Counted from the stretch's first letter, positions 53,374 through 63,098 are shown. The stretch: DNA of 64,000 nt from Dellaglioa kimchii (GCF_046115505.1 NZ_CP170736.1:310001-374000), one strand, 5' to 3'. Translations and numbers: made by a program. Notes: generated by a model from the sequence alone, not told the origin.

Positions 53374-55284
53374 ATGGATAAGAAAAAAAGATTAAAAAAA
53401 GCCAGATATATTACTGGCTTTGATGGCGTGAGGACATTGGCTGTTATTGGGGTTATCCTTTATCACCTCGTGCCATCTAGTCTACAAGGTGGATACTTAG
53501 GTGTACCGATATTTTTTGTTGTATCGGGTTACTTGATTACTGATTTACTTAATCAGGAATGGGAACAAAATAAAAAAATTGATGTTCTAGGCTTTTATAT
53601 TCGACGGGTTCGACGACTTTATCCAGCGTTATTGACGATGTTGATTGCAACTATTGCCTATATAACACTATTTCAAAGAGAGTTATTGAAAAATATTCAA
53701 GAAATTTTCGCATCAAATTTGTTATATGTTTATAATTGGTTTCAAGTTTTGCACAAAGAATCATATTTTGATCATTTCGGGACGCCATCACCATTTACGC
53801 ATCTTTGGTCGCTATCAATTGAAGGTCAGTACTATTTTTTCTGGCCTATTATAGTGGCGTTGCTAATTGTGTTTTTAAAACGAAAAGAACGGATTTTTAA
53901 TCTTATCTTTATTTTAGCTTTTATTTCCGCATTAGCGATGGCCTTCTTGTATAAAGCAGGATCTGATCCAAGTCGTGTCTATTATGGAACAGATACAAGA
54001 ATGTTTTCGATTTTATTGGGGTCAGCACTTTCATTTATTTGGCCAAGCAGTTCTTTAAAAAAGGAAATTTCAAAAAAAGGCCGATTTGTTTTAGATGCGT
54101 TAGGTATAATATCTCTCATAACAATTATTAGTTTGTTTTTAACTATGTCAGATCAGAGTTCGCTTGTTTATCGTGGAGGGATGTTTTTCTTTTCAGTTTT
54201 AGTTATGATTTTTGTAGCTACAATTGCACATCCTGGAGCGGATATGAACAAAATTATGACAAATCCAATTTTTACTTGGGTTGGTAAGAGAAGTTATGGC
54301 ATTTACCTATATCAATTTCCAATAATGGTATTCTATGAGTCAAAGATTCAGAGTATAGGTGATCATCCATGGTTAAACGCGCTAATTGAAATATCTATCA
54401 TTTTATTAGTGAGTGATTTGTCATATCGATTCTTAGAAAGACCTTTACAAAGATTTAATTATAAACAAACATTTACATTTATTAAAGAAACCTTTACAAA
54501 GGGTATTAAAAACACTCGTCAAAAATTTTCTATTATTGTGGGTGCATTAATAATTGGTATAGCGTTGTTTGGAATAATTAACGGACCAAGTCTTTCAATT
54601 ACTGGAGTGAATGCTTTACAGAATACTATTAGTGAGAATGCTAAAGTAGCTGATAAAAAGAATGCTGACGCATTAAAAAAACCGAGCTCGTCTAGTTCTA
54701 AGAAACAACAATCAAGTAGCAAAAGTGCTTCTAAAACTAGTTCTTCAAAAGTAGTTGCTGAAAAACAAAGCCCAACATCATTAACAAAGGCTGAGACAAA
54801 AAAAGCCTCAAGCGTATATGCAACGGCAATTGGTGATTCTGTATTGGCAGATGGAGAAAACATATTACAAGATGATTTCCCACATATGTATGTTGATGCA
54901 AAAGTCGGTCGTCAGGTATATACAGCTGCTGATGATATTAGGTTGTTGGCTAAGCAAGGTAAACTTCAAGATAACGTTGTTATTGGTTTAGGGACAAATA
55001 GTCCATTTACAACCGATCAGTTTGACGATATTATGAGTGCAGTTGGTTCGGGGAAACAAGTTTACTGGATTAATGTACATGTCCCAACAAGGCGTTGGGA
55101 AGGTACCGTTAATAGCATGTTGGAGACACAAAAGAAAAAATATTCAAATTTGCATATAATTGATTGGTATTCATATAGTAAGGATCATACAGAGTGGTTT
55201 TATGATGATAATGTTCATCCAGATCCCGATGGTTCAAAGTATTATGCAACGTATATTGCAAGACAATTAATTAAAAATATGTAA
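53374..55284 (+). CDS. acyltransferase with SGNH domain (OatA-like)
   Basis: A 636-residue protein with an N-terminal acyltransferase-3 domain of about ten membrane helices (ITGFDGVRTLAVIGVILYH at the start; FTHLWSLSIEGQYY near 138). A Ser/Lys-rich linker at about 425-475 follows. The C-terminal extracellular SGNH-hydrolase-like domain has the nucleophile in AIGDSVLADGE and the Asp/His pair in DDNVHPDPDG. This is the layout of OatA, which O-acetylates peptidoglycan and gives lysozyme resistance; acetylation of teichoic acid or another wall polymer is also possible. AGAGGAG precedes the ATG. Confidence 0.88.
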   Translation: MDKKKRLKKARYITGFDGVRTLAVIGVILYHLVPSSLQGGYLGVPIFFVVSGYLITDLLNQEWEQNKKIDVLGFYIRRVRRLYPALLTMLIATIAYITLFQRELLKNIQEIFASNLLYVYNWFQVLHKESYFDHFGTPSPFTHLWSLSIEGQYYFFWPIIVALLIVFLKRKERIFNLIFILAFISALAMAFLYKAGSDPSRVYYGTDTRMFSILLGSALSFIWPSSSLKKEISKKGRFVLDALGIISLITIISLFLTMSDQSSLVYRGGMFFFSVLVMIFVATIAHPGADMNKIMTNPIFTWVGKRSYGIYLYQFPIMVFYESKIQSIGDHPWLNALIEISIILLVSDLSYRFLERPLQRFNYKQTFTFIKETFTKGIKNTRQKFSIIVGALIIGIALFGIINGPSLSITGVNALQNTISENAKVADKKNADALKKPSSSSSKKQQSSSKSASKTSSSKVVAEKQSPTSLTKAETKKASSVYATAIGDSVLADGENILQDDFPHMYVDAKVGRQVYTAADDIRLLAKQGKLQDNVVIGLGTNSPFTTDQFDDIMSAVGSGKQVYWINVHVPTRRWEGTVNSMLETQKKKYSNLHIIDWYSYSKDHTEWFYDDNVHPDPDGSKYYATYIARQLIKNM

Positions 55285-55291
55285 AATACTT

Positions 55292-55335
55292 AAGAAGCCC
55301 TACAAACTATGGTTTGTAGGGCTTCTTATTTTTTC
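55292..55335 (+). terminator. intrinsic terminator of the acyltransferase gene
   Basis: AAGAAGCCCTACAAAC pairs with GTTTGTAGGGCTTCTT across TATG or so, followed by T's. Confidence 0.93.
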
Positions 55336-55483
55336 TGGTATATTAAAATAGCTATGTTCTATAATGCTGGTTAAATTTGTTTCAACAAACCAATATTGTC
55401 CTTTTTTGAATAAGGTAGGACAATTGATGACTTAATCCAGTAGTTGTATAAATAATGTATTGTGTTAAAAATTAACGTTTAAC

Positions 55484-55570
55484 TTAGCTATTACTTTTTA
55501 GGACGATGTACAGGGTATACAGTGAAATTAATAGGGCGACGATACTTACTATCGTAGATAGAATATTCAT
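55484..55570 (-). CDS. 28-residue hydrophobic peptide (toxin-like, tentative)
   Basis: A tiny ORF starting MNILSTIVSIVALLISLYTL and ending in KSNS: one membrane helix with a short polar tail. GGAGG lies 7 bases before the ATG. In size and shape it resembles type I toxin or holin-like peptides of lactobacilli, but I recognise no family. A TATAGT at 55602-55597 could be its -10 box. The opposite strand carries a promoter beginning at the first base beyond the ATG. It may be a chance ORF. Confidence 0.35.
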   Translation of the reverse strand: MNILSTIVSIVALLISLYTLYIVLKSNS

Positions 55571-55599
55571 TTGTTTTACCTCCATTTTTTAGATATACT
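55571..55599 (+). promoter_or_regulatory. orphan promoter on the plus strand
   Basis: TTGTTT, a 17-base spacer and TATACT. No ORF follows; a terminator lies 53 bases downstream, suggesting a small RNA. Confidence 0.5.
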
Positions 55600-55605
55600 A
55601 TAAAG

Positions 55606-55686
55606 ACAGGATAATTATGTAGAATAACTTTATCTATTAACAAATGTCACTAATGCTAACTGTATAACAGCAGTTAGCATTTTTTA
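55606..55686 (+). ncRNA. candidate small RNA of about 80 nt
   Basis: Begins about seven bases after the orphan TATACT box and ends with a terminator: ATGCTAACTG pairs with CAGTTAGCAT, then TTTTTT (55653-55686). No rightward gene lies between the acyltransferase terminator at 55335 and this one, so the terminator needs some other transcript. It could be antisense to the leader of the small peptide gene if that mRNA starts further right. Predicted from signals only. Confidence 0.45.
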
Positions 55687-55750
55687 TTAATACTCCATGC
55701 GATATATATAATAGTATCAAAGTAGAATGAAGATAGATTTATTTTAAGTT

Positions 55751-56035
55751 TTAAGCTAAAAATAGTTTATTGTGCTCTATTTTATAACCTAAAATTAAAT
55801 GTAAATTTTTATCAATAGTTTGGATAAACGGCTTATTATGACGTGACTTCAACTCAGATACGTGAAGCAAATCTTGAAGTAACAAGGGTTTATCAGAGGG
55901 AGTAACAATTAAAATAAAATATTCTGATGTACTAATTACCTTAGAAATAGGGTAAAATAGATTATTAGTAGTGTAATATAAATTAAAATTTTTATTTAAA
56001 TCAATAGTGGCTAATTCTAAATCGATCATTCGCAT
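55751..56035 (-). CDS. hypothetical small protein
   Basis: A 94-residue soluble protein I do not recognise. It begins MRMIDLELATIDLNKNFNLY and contains SEYFILIVTPSDKPLLLQD, with no membrane segment and no known motif. AAAGGATGG lies about 8 bases before the ATG at 56035. It is divergent from the CiaR-like gene, 79 bases away, so it might share control with the two-component system. The ribosome site and regular codon use favour a real gene. Confidence 0.55.
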   Translation of the reverse strand: MRMIDLELATIDLNKNFNLYYTTNNLFYPISKVISTSEYFILIVTPSDKPLLLQDLLHVSELKSRHNKPFIQTIDKNLHLILGYKIEHNKLFLA

Positions 56036-56114
56036 AATATTTAACCATCCTTTAGTAGAAGATATAATTATTATGCATTTTTTTTAATGAAAATGAAAGG
56101 AATGAGGACAAAAA

Positions 56115-56792
56115 ATGCCAAGAGGATTAATTATTGAAGATGATACAATTATTTCTGATAATATTGTTGAAGCAACAGCAAAAATTATGACGTTAGAGCA
56201 AGCGTTCGATGGCGAGGAAGGCTTTTTTAAAGCTTCACAAAATATATATGATATTATTATTTTAGATTTAATGCTTCCTACAATATCGGGATTTGATGTA
56301 TTAAAAAAAATTCGAGAAAAGAAAATTGACACGGCAGTGCTAATCTTATCAGCAAAAGATAGTGTTGACGATAAAATTACCGGATTTAATTTAGGGGCGG
56401 ATGATTATTTAGCTAAGCCATTCAATTTAAACGAATTACAAATGAGAATAAAGGCTCTTCTGAAAAGAACAATGAAATTTGAAATAGATAGTGAACTAAA
56501 ATATCAAGATATGATTTTATCTGATAACAGAACAATTATTTCTGGCAGCCAATCTATCAATTTACAGGGTAAAGAGTATGAATTCTTAACGTACTTATTG
56601 GAAAATAAGAATACTATTTTAACGAAAGAACAAATATTCGACCGTGTTTGGGGATTTACGTCCGATACTAGCATTACGGTTGTAGAAGTTTATATGAGTA
56701 ATCTGAGAAAAAAATTAAAAAAGATTGGTCATGAAAAAATGATTCGAACAATTAGAAACGTTGGTTATCTGGTTGAACCTGATGAAAAATAG
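56115..56792 (+). CDS. ciaR: response regulator, OmpR family, CiaR-like
   Basis: A 225-residue two-component regulator. The receiver domain has the acidic pair EDD near residue 8-10, the phospho-Asp at 51 in IILDLMLP, and the conserved Lys in YLAKPF near 101. The winged-helix domain at about 128-222 has GKEYEFLTYLLENKNTILTK and FDRVWGFTSDTSITVVEVYM. The whole sequence is close to streptococcal CiaR, which controls competence and envelope stress. The symbol is assigned by similarity recalled from memory, not by search. It overlaps the kinase gene by 11 bases. Confidence 0.82.
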   Translation: MPRGLIIEDDTIISDNIVEATAKIMTLEQAFDGEEGFFKASQNIYDIIILDLMLPTISGFDVLKKIREKKIDTAVLILSAKDSVDDKITGFNLGADDYLAKPFNLNELQMRIKALLKRTMKFEIDSELKYQDMILSDNRTIISGSQSINLQGKEYEFLTYLLENKNTILTKEQIFDRVWGFTSDTSITVVEVYMSNLRKKLKKIGHEKMIRTIRNVGYLVEPDEK

Positions 56793-58068
56793 GGCAAGTA
56801 GAGATACGCGTATAAAATTATTTTTTATGTATCTTTTAAGCTTCAGTATTATTTTTGTAACACTTGGTTTAATTGTATATAATTCATTTAATGATACCTT
56901 AACAGTTAATGTAGATATATCAATGAAAAAACAAATTAGACGAATAAAAGATTCTAATTATGTCTCCATAAATAGAATCGATGATAGTCCACTTTTGAAG
57001 CAAGCACCTGACTTTAAAGTCTATCAAATCTTATGGTCACAAAATGGAGAAATAATTAATAAAGATGCAATGGGTACCAGGTACCCCGTTTTTAATAAGA
57101 TACCATTTAAAAAATCTGATTTAAACAAATTTAAAACAATTAAACAAAAAAACGGACCTACTTTTAGGTCATACTTAATGGAAATTCCAGACTCAGCTGT
57201 TAAAAAATGGCATAAAGCACGATATATTCAAATTATTGAAAATATTGAGATTAATCAAAACTCATTGATTAGTTTTAGGAATATTTTACTTGTATCTCTG
57301 CTTATTTTTGGAATGTTGTCGATTGCCTTAAGTGTTATTTTATCATCTATTAGTATTAAACCAACGATTAGTGCATGGAATAAGCAAAGAGAATTTATCG
57401 ATAATGCAGCCCATGAGCTTAGAACACCATTGACGATAGTACAAAATAAATTAGAGTATTTGTTAACAAAACCTAATGCAAATATTATCGATGAAAGCGA
57501 GTCAATTGCAACTTCATTAAGTGAGATTAGACGATTAAATAATCTAACAAAAGATCTATTATTGTTAGCTAATTCAGATTCTAATGTTAATGTGTTTAAC
57601 TTTAAGAAAGTCCTTGCTAATGAATACTTTGAGAATATTATTCATCCTTATGCAGATATTGCGCTTAGTCAAAATAAACAATTTTATTTTCAAATAAATA
57701 TTGCAAGTAAGTACATTCAATTAGACGAAGACCGTATACATCAATTAATTGTCATTTTACTTGATAATGCATTGAAATACACAGTAGCGGGTAATGAAAT
57801 TTCGTTTATCGTTATTGAGTCGGCTAAGCAACTAGTGATACAAGTCATTAATGATGGAGAAAATATTAGTGATACACATAAAAAAATAATCTTCCAACGC
57901 TTTTATAGAGAAGAAAAATCAAGAAATCGTAAAACAGGTGGTAATGGGTTAGGCTTGTCAATTGCGAAATGGATCGTTGAGGAGCATAAAGGTAAAATTG
58001 AAGTTAGAAATAAGATACCGAAGGGTGTCGTTTTTGAAGTTACATTACCAATGAAATCAAATGAATAA
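56782..58068 (+). CDS. ciaH: sensor histidine kinase, CiaH-like
   Basis: A 428-residue membrane kinase partnered with the upstream regulator. Helix one is at about residues 10-32, an extracellular sensor domain of about 130 residues follows, and helix two is near 165-190. The phospho-His is at about 211 in DNAAHELRTPLTIVQNKLEY. The N box is VILLDNALKYT, and the G boxes are near GNGLGLSIAKWIVEEHKG. I start at ATG 56782, which overlaps the regulator stop; the frame is open further upstream. The signal is unknown. Confidence 0.85.
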   Translation: MKNRASRDTRIKLFFMYLLSFSIIFVTLGLIVYNSFNDTLTVNVDISMKKQIRRIKDSNYVSINRIDDSPLLKQAPDFKVYQILWSQNGEIINKDAMGTRYPVFNKIPFKKSDLNKFKTIKQKNGPTFRSYLMEIPDSAVKKWHKARYIQIIENIEINQNSLISFRNILLVSLLIFGMLSIALSVILSSISIKPTISAWNKQREFIDNAAHELRTPLTIVQNKLEYLLTKPNANIIDESESIATSLSEIRRLNNLTKDLLLLANSDSNVNVFNFKKVLANEYFENIIHPYADIALSQNKQFYFQINIASKYIQLDEDRIHQLIVILLDNALKYTVAGNEISFIVIESAKQLVIQVINDGENISDTHKKIIFQRFYREEKSRNRKTGGNGLGLSIAKWIVEEHKGKIEVRNKIPKGVVFEVTLPMKSNE

Positions 58069-58087
58069 GTAAGGATAGGTTAATAAT

Positions 58088-59035
58088 ATGGAATTAGAAT
58101 TTTTAGGTACAGGAGCAGGAGCACCTGCAAAAAATAGAAATGTAACCAGTATTGCACTAAAACTACTAGATGAACGTAATAGTGTTTGGTTGTTTGATGT
58201 AGGTGAAGCAACACAACATCAAATTTTACAAACGACAATAAAACCTCGGAAAATCGAAAAAATATTCATTACACATTTACACGGAGATCATATTTTTGGA
58301 TTGCCAGGTCTTTTGAGTAGCCGATCATTTCAAGGAGGTAATGGACCTTTAACTATTTTTGGTCCTAAAGGAATTCAAAATTTTGTGAAGACCAGTTTAC
58401 AAGTTTCTGAAACGAAGTTGTCATATACAATTAAATTTGTAGAACTTGATAAACCTGGATTAATATTTGAAGATAGCACTTTTAAAGTATATTTTGATTA
58501 CTTAGATCATCGTATTATAAGCGTGGGTTATCGAATTGTGGAACATGATTATGCAGGCGAATTACAAATAGATAAACTTAAAGAATTAAATATTCCGTCT
58601 GGTCCAATTTATGGAGAATTAAAAGCCGGTAAAATAGTTCAATTAGAAGACGGCACAAAATTAAATGGAAATGATTTTTTGGGAGAAACTAAAAAAGGGC
58701 GTATTGTCACAATTTTGGGTGATACAAGAAAAACAAAAAATAGTTATACATTAGCTGAAAATGCAAATGTTCTGGTTCATGAGAGTACATTTGAAAAAGC
58801 TGAATCAAAAATGGCAAGGAATTATTATCATACAACTAGTGCTCAGGCTGCAGAAATCGCTAAAAATTCAAACGTGAAAATGTTATTATTGACACATATT
58901 TCCGCAAGATATGTTGGTAAAATGGCCATTACTTTACAGAGTGAGGCAAGAAGTATCTTTAAAAATACAACGGTTGTTAGAGATTTTGATGTAATTAATG
59001 TGCCGTTTTCTCAAAAGGAAAAAGTAAATGATTAG
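58088..59035 (+). CDS. rnz: ribonuclease Z
   Basis: A 315-residue metallo-beta-lactamase nuclease that trims the 3' end of tRNA precursors lacking an encoded CCA. It starts MELEFLGTGAGAPAKNRNVT and has the metal motif THLHGDHIFGLPG near residue 61, GDTRKTKN near 210 and the HESTF and HTTSAQAAEIA motifs. AGGATAGG precedes the ATG. Its end overlaps the SDR gene by eight bases, and the string continues to apt. Confidence 0.95.
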   Translation: MELEFLGTGAGAPAKNRNVTSIALKLLDERNSVWLFDVGEATQHQILQTTIKPRKIEKIFITHLHGDHIFGLPGLLSSRSFQGGNGPLTIFGPKGIQNFVKTSLQVSETKLSYTIKFVELDKPGLIFEDSTFKVYFDYLDHRIISVGYRIVEHDYAGELQIDKLKELNIPSGPIYGELKAGKIVQLEDGTKLNGNDFLGETKKGRIVTILGDTRKTKNSYTLAENANVLVHESTFEKAESKMARNYYHTTSAQAAEIAKNSNVKMLLLTHISARYVGKMAITLQSEARSIFKNTTVVRDFDVINVPFSQKEKVND

Positions 59036-59840
59036 TCAATATAAAGAGTTAAAAGATTTACGTAATAGAATCGTTCTAATTAGTGGTGGTTCAAGTGGTT
59101 TAGGTAAGGAACTGGCATATGAGGTTGCTAGAAAAGGTGCAATTGTTGTTATTTGCGCTAGACAAATGGATAAACTTACAGAGGTTAAAGATGCTTGTCA
59201 GCGTCTATCTGGTCGATTGGCTTATGCGATTGAATGTGATGTTTCTGATCCAATTCAAATTGAAAAGATGGTTAAAAAAATTGAATCTTCAATTGGACCG
59301 ATTGAAGTACTTATAAATAATGCAGGGTTTGGTTTGATGGAGAATGTGTTATCTTTTGATATGGATGTTGCTGAAAAAATGTTTAGAGTAAACGTCTTGG
59401 GGCTAATGTACATGACTCAAAATGTTGCGCTAAATATGGCAGATAGAAAGTATGGCGTTATTATTAATATTGCATCTATTGCTGGGAAAATTGCAACACC
59501 GAAATCAGCAATTTATTCAGCAACGAAATATGGTGTCCTTGGTTATTCTAATGCGTTGAGATTAGAATTAAAACCACTAGGGATTAAAGTTATGACAGTT
59601 AATCCTGGACCGATTGATACTAATTTCTTCAAAATAGCTGATAAAGAGGGCAACTATTTAAAAAATATTGGATCAATGATGCTAAATCCTGCGCATGTTG
59701 CAAAGATTATATCAAGAAACATAAGTACAAATAAACGCGAAATTAATTTACCATATTATATGGAAATGGCATATTTGGGATATACAATTTTCCCTAAAAT
59801 GGGAGATTTACTTGCGGGTACAGTATTTAACAAAAAATAG
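59028..59840 (+). CDS. short-chain dehydrogenase/reductase
   Basis: A 270-residue classical SDR. The dinucleotide-binding motif is ISGGSSGLGKELAYE near residue 19, NNAG is at about 95, and the catalytic YSATKYG is near 166 with a Ser about 13 residues before. It belongs to the DltE/YqjQ-like group whose substrates are mostly unknown. The gene usually lies between rnz and recJ in lactobacilli, as here. Overlaps rnz; a LapA-like gene follows. Confidence 0.9.
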   Translation: MISQYKELKDLRNRIVLISGGSSGLGKELAYEVARKGAIVVICARQMDKLTEVKDACQRLSGRLAYAIECDVSDPIQIEKMVKKIESSIGPIEVLINNAGFGLMENVLSFDMDVAEKMFRVNVLGLMYMTQNVALNMADRKYGVIINIASIAGKIATPKSAIYSATKYGVLGYSNALRLELKPLGIKVMTVNPGPIDTNFFKIADKEGNYLKNIGSMMLNPAHVAKIISRNISTNKREINLPYYMEMAYLGYTIFPKMGDLLAGTVFNKK

Positions 59841-59851
59841 TGGGGGAAAAT

Positions 59852-60217
59852 ATGAAAAAACAATGGCGAACAATCATAGCGTTATTACTTATTATCGTAA
59901 TAGCAATTTTTTCAATTTTAAATGTAAAGGAAGTTTCAATTAATTTTTGGTTTACAGAAATTAAAATGCCAATGATTCTTATTTTACTATTTTCAATTTT
60001 AGCAGGAGCACTGCTGATAGGTCTGTTAACAACAAGTGCAACTTTAAAATTAAAAAAAGAAAATAAAGAATTAAATCAACAATTGGATGAATATAAAAAT
60101 AATTTTGATGAATTATTGAAAAATTCAATTGATAAAATAAAAACTCAGAATAGAAAAGAAGTTCAATTACTACAAAATGAAATTAAATCGTTAAAATCAG
60201 AAAATATAAATCGTTAG
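59852..60217 (+). CDS. LapA-domain membrane protein
   Basis: A 121-residue protein with two membrane helices (about residues 5-25 and 38-60) joined by the LapA motif KEVSINFWFTEIKMPMILIL, and a cytoplasmic coiled-coil tail to the end. LapA proteins are poorly known envelope-associated factors. ATG 59852 follows GTGGGGGAAAAT; the GTG at 59840 overlaps the SDR stop and is less likely. It is 17 bases before recJ. Confidence 0.82.
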   Translation: MKKQWRTIIALLLIIVIAIFSILNVKEVSINFWFTEIKMPMILILLFSILAGALLIGLLTTSATLKLKKENKELNQQLDEYKNNFDELLKNSIDKIKTQNRKEVQLLQNEIKSLKSENINR

Positions 60218-60234
60218 TAAAGTAGAGGTTTAAC

Positions 60235-62565
60235 ATGATTGAATCAAAGTATAGTTGGAAGTTTTTAGATTTAAGTAATGATAAAATACCTAATGAAATA
60301 TTTGAAAATATTCAATTAGATCATTCATTGATATCTTTACTATGGAGCCGCGGACTTACATCTGAAAAAGCTATTACTGATTTTTTAAATGTAGGAGCAG
60401 AAAACATTCACGATCCAATGCTTATGCATGATATGAGTAAAGGAATTGAACGAATTCAACAAGCAATAGTTAAAAATCAAAAAATAACGGTTTATGGTGA
60501 TTATGATGCTGATGGGTTAACGAGTACCTCAATCATGTTTGAGACACTTAGTGATATGGGCGCAGATGTGGAAACTTATATACCTAACCGATTTATAGAT
60601 GGTTACGGACCTAATGTAGATGCTTATAAAAAAATAATAGACAATGGTACTAATTTGATTATTACTGTTGATAATGGTGTATCAGGGAATGAAGCAATAG
60701 AATTTGCTCAATCTCAAGGTATAGATGTTATCGTAACCGATCATCATGAATTACCAGATGTTTTACCAAATGCTTATGCAATAATTCATCCTCGACATCC
60801 TGAAGGAAAATATCCGTTTGGAGAACTTTCAGGTGCTGGTGTGGCATTTAAAGTTGCGAGTGCATTAACAGGTGATATTTCAGAAGAATTACTAGATTTA
60901 GTAGTAATCGGTACAGTAGCAGATTTGGTATCACTGACAGATGAAAATCGTTCACTTGTAAGTTTCGGTCTGAAGGTTTTACAACAAACGTTCCGGCCAG
61001 GATTGATTGCATTAATGGAAGTTGCGAATGTAAAACAGGACACAGTAGATGAAAAAGATATTGGTTTTGGTATTGCGCCGCGTTTAAATGCAATTGGGCG
61101 ATTAGGTGATGCAAATATTGGTGTTGAACTGTTAACTAGTCTAGACGATGAACGAGCACAGGAAATAGCAAACTTTGTTCAATCTGAAAATGTACGCCGT
61201 CAAAAAATTGTAGCAGATATATTAGAACTAGCATTGAAACAGGCTACTGCAGAGTATAATCAGCAGAGGAAAACACTGGTAATAACAGGTGAAAATTGGC
61301 ACGAAGGTGTGTTAGGTATCGTTGCCAGTCGTGTTGTTGAAGTAACTGGTAAGCCGACAATTATTTTAAATCAAGATACAGAAAAGGGCTATTTAAAGGG
61401 ATCCGGGCGAAGTGTTGATACATTTCATTTGTATAACGCAATTAATGAGCATAGAGAATTAACATCTCATTTTGGTGGTCATCACATGGCTGTGGGGTTA
61501 ACATTTCCCATTCAAAACTTAGAAAAATTTAGATTGAATTTGGAAAATGAAGCCGTATCTCAAGGGATTCAATTGAATGTTAAGCCAGTCAAAGTGATTG
61601 TAGCAGCGCTAAATATAGATCAATTGACTTTGGATTTTTATAAAGATATTGAAAAATTAAAACCATTTGGTACAGACAATGAAAAACCGATTTTTGAAAT
61701 TAAATATAAATCAATACAAAATGTTAAGGCTATTGGTAAAACAGGAACTCACTTAAAATTTGAAGTTGTTGGTGAAAAAGAAAAAATTAGTGGAATTTCA
61801 TTTTCAAATGCAAAGTATGTTGATGATTTCAAGAATACTTTAGATGAGATCAAATTAATCGGTGAAATTGAAAAAAATGTATGGATGAATAAAACAAATT
61901 TACAGTTAATGGTACAGGACATTAAATTTGAAGGGCTTGTAATTATTGATGAAAGAACTGACTACGTGAATAAAAGTTTATTTCAAAATGAAGGCTTGTT
62001 TATATTCTGGAATAAAAAAAATTATGACCAATTAAAACAATTTTCATCAGACAAACAGATATTTAAGCAGGCTGATCAACTAAAAAGTGTAGCAGATTTT
62101 GATAATCAAAGAACAATTATATTTGTAGATTGCCCAAGCTCGTTGGAACAAATGTCTACAATATTACGTTTATCGGATAGTCAGAAAATAATTGCAGTAT
62201 TTTTAAAGACTAACAGTGCCTATTTAGATGGTATGCCATCCAGAGAACAGTATGCAAAGTTATACAAATTTGTGATGAGTCATAAAGATGTTGATATTAA
62301 TAATCAACTAATCGTCTTATCTGATTTTTTAAAAATAAAGAAAAATTTATTAATATTCATGATTAAGGTGTTTTTAGAGTTGGAATTTGTTAAAATAAAA
62401 GATGGATTAATGACTGGAAAAAGTACAACAAATAAAATGGACATTAAAAATACTTCTGAATATAAGCTAAGAAATAATCGAATATTAGCTGAAGATAAGT
62501 TAGTCTACTCTAAAGAGAATGATCTTAAAAAGTGGATACTTGAACAATTGAATACAGAAGATTAA
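60235..62565 (+). CDS. recJ: single-stranded-DNA exonuclease RecJ
   Basis: A 776-residue 5'-3' ssDNA exonuclease in recombination and mismatch repair. The DHH-family metal motifs are present: TVYGDYDADGLTST near residue 85 and IVTDHHELPDV near 166. The DHHA1 motif RSVDTFHLYNAI and LTSHFGGHHMAVG are near 390-420, followed by an OB-fold and a C-terminal Firmicutes-specific region. The start is ATG 60235 with GAGG seven bases upstream. Co-transcribed with apt, 14 bases downstream. Confidence 0.95.
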   Translation: MIESKYSWKFLDLSNDKIPNEIFENIQLDHSLISLLWSRGLTSEKAITDFLNVGAENIHDPMLMHDMSKGIERIQQAIVKNQKITVYGDYDADGLTSTSIMFETLSDMGADVETYIPNRFIDGYGPNVDAYKKIIDNGTNLIITVDNGVSGNEAIEFAQSQGIDVIVTDHHELPDVLPNAYAIIHPRHPEGKYPFGELSGAGVAFKVASALTGDISEELLDLVVIGTVADLVSLTDENRSLVSFGLKVLQQTFRPGLIALMEVANVKQDTVDEKDIGFGIAPRLNAIGRLGDANIGVELLTSLDDERAQEIANFVQSENVRRQKIVADILELALKQATAEYNQQRKTLVITGENWHEGVLGIVASRVVEVTGKPTIILNQDTEKGYLKGSGRSVDTFHLYNAINEHRELTSHFGGHHMAVGLTFPIQNLEKFRLNLENEAVSQGIQLNVKPVKVIVAALNIDQLTLDFYKDIEKLKPFGTDNEKPIFEIKYKSIQNVKAIGKTGTHLKFEVVGEKEKISGISFSNAKYVDDFKNTLDEIKLIGEIEKNVWMNKTNLQLMVQDIKFEGLVIIDERTDYVNKSLFQNEGLFIFWNKKNYDQLKQFSSDKQIFKQADQLKSVADFDNQRTIIFVDCPSSLEQMSTILRLSDSQKIIAVFLKTNSAYLDGMPSREQYAKLYKFVMSHKDVDINNQLIVLSDFLKIKKNLLIFMIKVFLELEFVKIKDGLMTGKSTTNKMDIKNTSEYKLRNNRILAEDKLVYSKENDLKKWILEQLNTED

Positions 62566-62579
62566 AGGAGCGTTTATTA

Positions 62580-63098
62580 ATGGTATTAGATTTAACAAAG
62601 TATATTGCTGCAATTCCTGATTACCCAGAAAAAGGTGTTGTTTTTCGAGATATATCACCCTTAATGGCAGACGGAGCAGCATACCGCGAAGCAACAAATA
62701 AAATTGTAGAATATGCCAAGAGTAAAAATGTTGAGATGATTGTTGGACCTGAAGCTAGAGGGTTTATTGTTGGATGTCCTGTGGCCTATGATCTAGGTGT
62801 AGGATTTGCACCAGCTAGAAAAAAAGGTAAGTTACCTCGAGAAACCGTTGAGGCCAAGTATGCATTGGAGTACGGAGAATCTGCACTATATATGCATAAG
62901 GATGCGGTACAACCTGGACAGAGGGTTTTAGTAACAGATGATTTATTAGCAACTGGTGGTACGATTGCAGCGACGATAGAATTAGTTGAACAATTAGGTG
63001 GTATTGTTGTAGGGACTGCCTTCTTTATTGAATTAGATGATTTAAAGGGCCGAGAAAAAATAAAAGACTATGATATATTCAGTTTAATGAACTATTAA
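62580..63098 (+). CDS. apt: adenine phosphoribosyltransferase
   Basis: Salvages adenine with PRPP to AMP. The 172-residue protein has IPDYPEKGVVFRDISPLM near residue 11, the VGPEARGFIVG segment near 56 and the PRPP loop VLVTDDLLATGGT near 116. Adenine is released by MtnN, encoded at 8 kb. AAAGGAG precedes the ATG. recJ-apt is a conserved pair in lactobacilli; a terminator follows. Confidence 0.96.
   Translation: MVLDLTKYIAAIPDYPEKGVVFRDISPLMADGAAYREATNKIVEYAKSKNVEMIVGPEARGFIVGCPVAYDLGVGFAPARKKGKLPRETVEAKYALEYGESALYMHKDAVQPGQRVLVTDDLLATGGTIAATIELVEQLGGIVVGTAFFIELDDLKGREKIKDYDIFSLMNY

Noticed and set aside
55336..55460. TATAAT at 55360-55365 and a TTGTCCT...AGGACAA inverted repeat as a second sRNA
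   Set aside because: No acceptable -35 box and no T run after the repeat, so I could not support a transcript.
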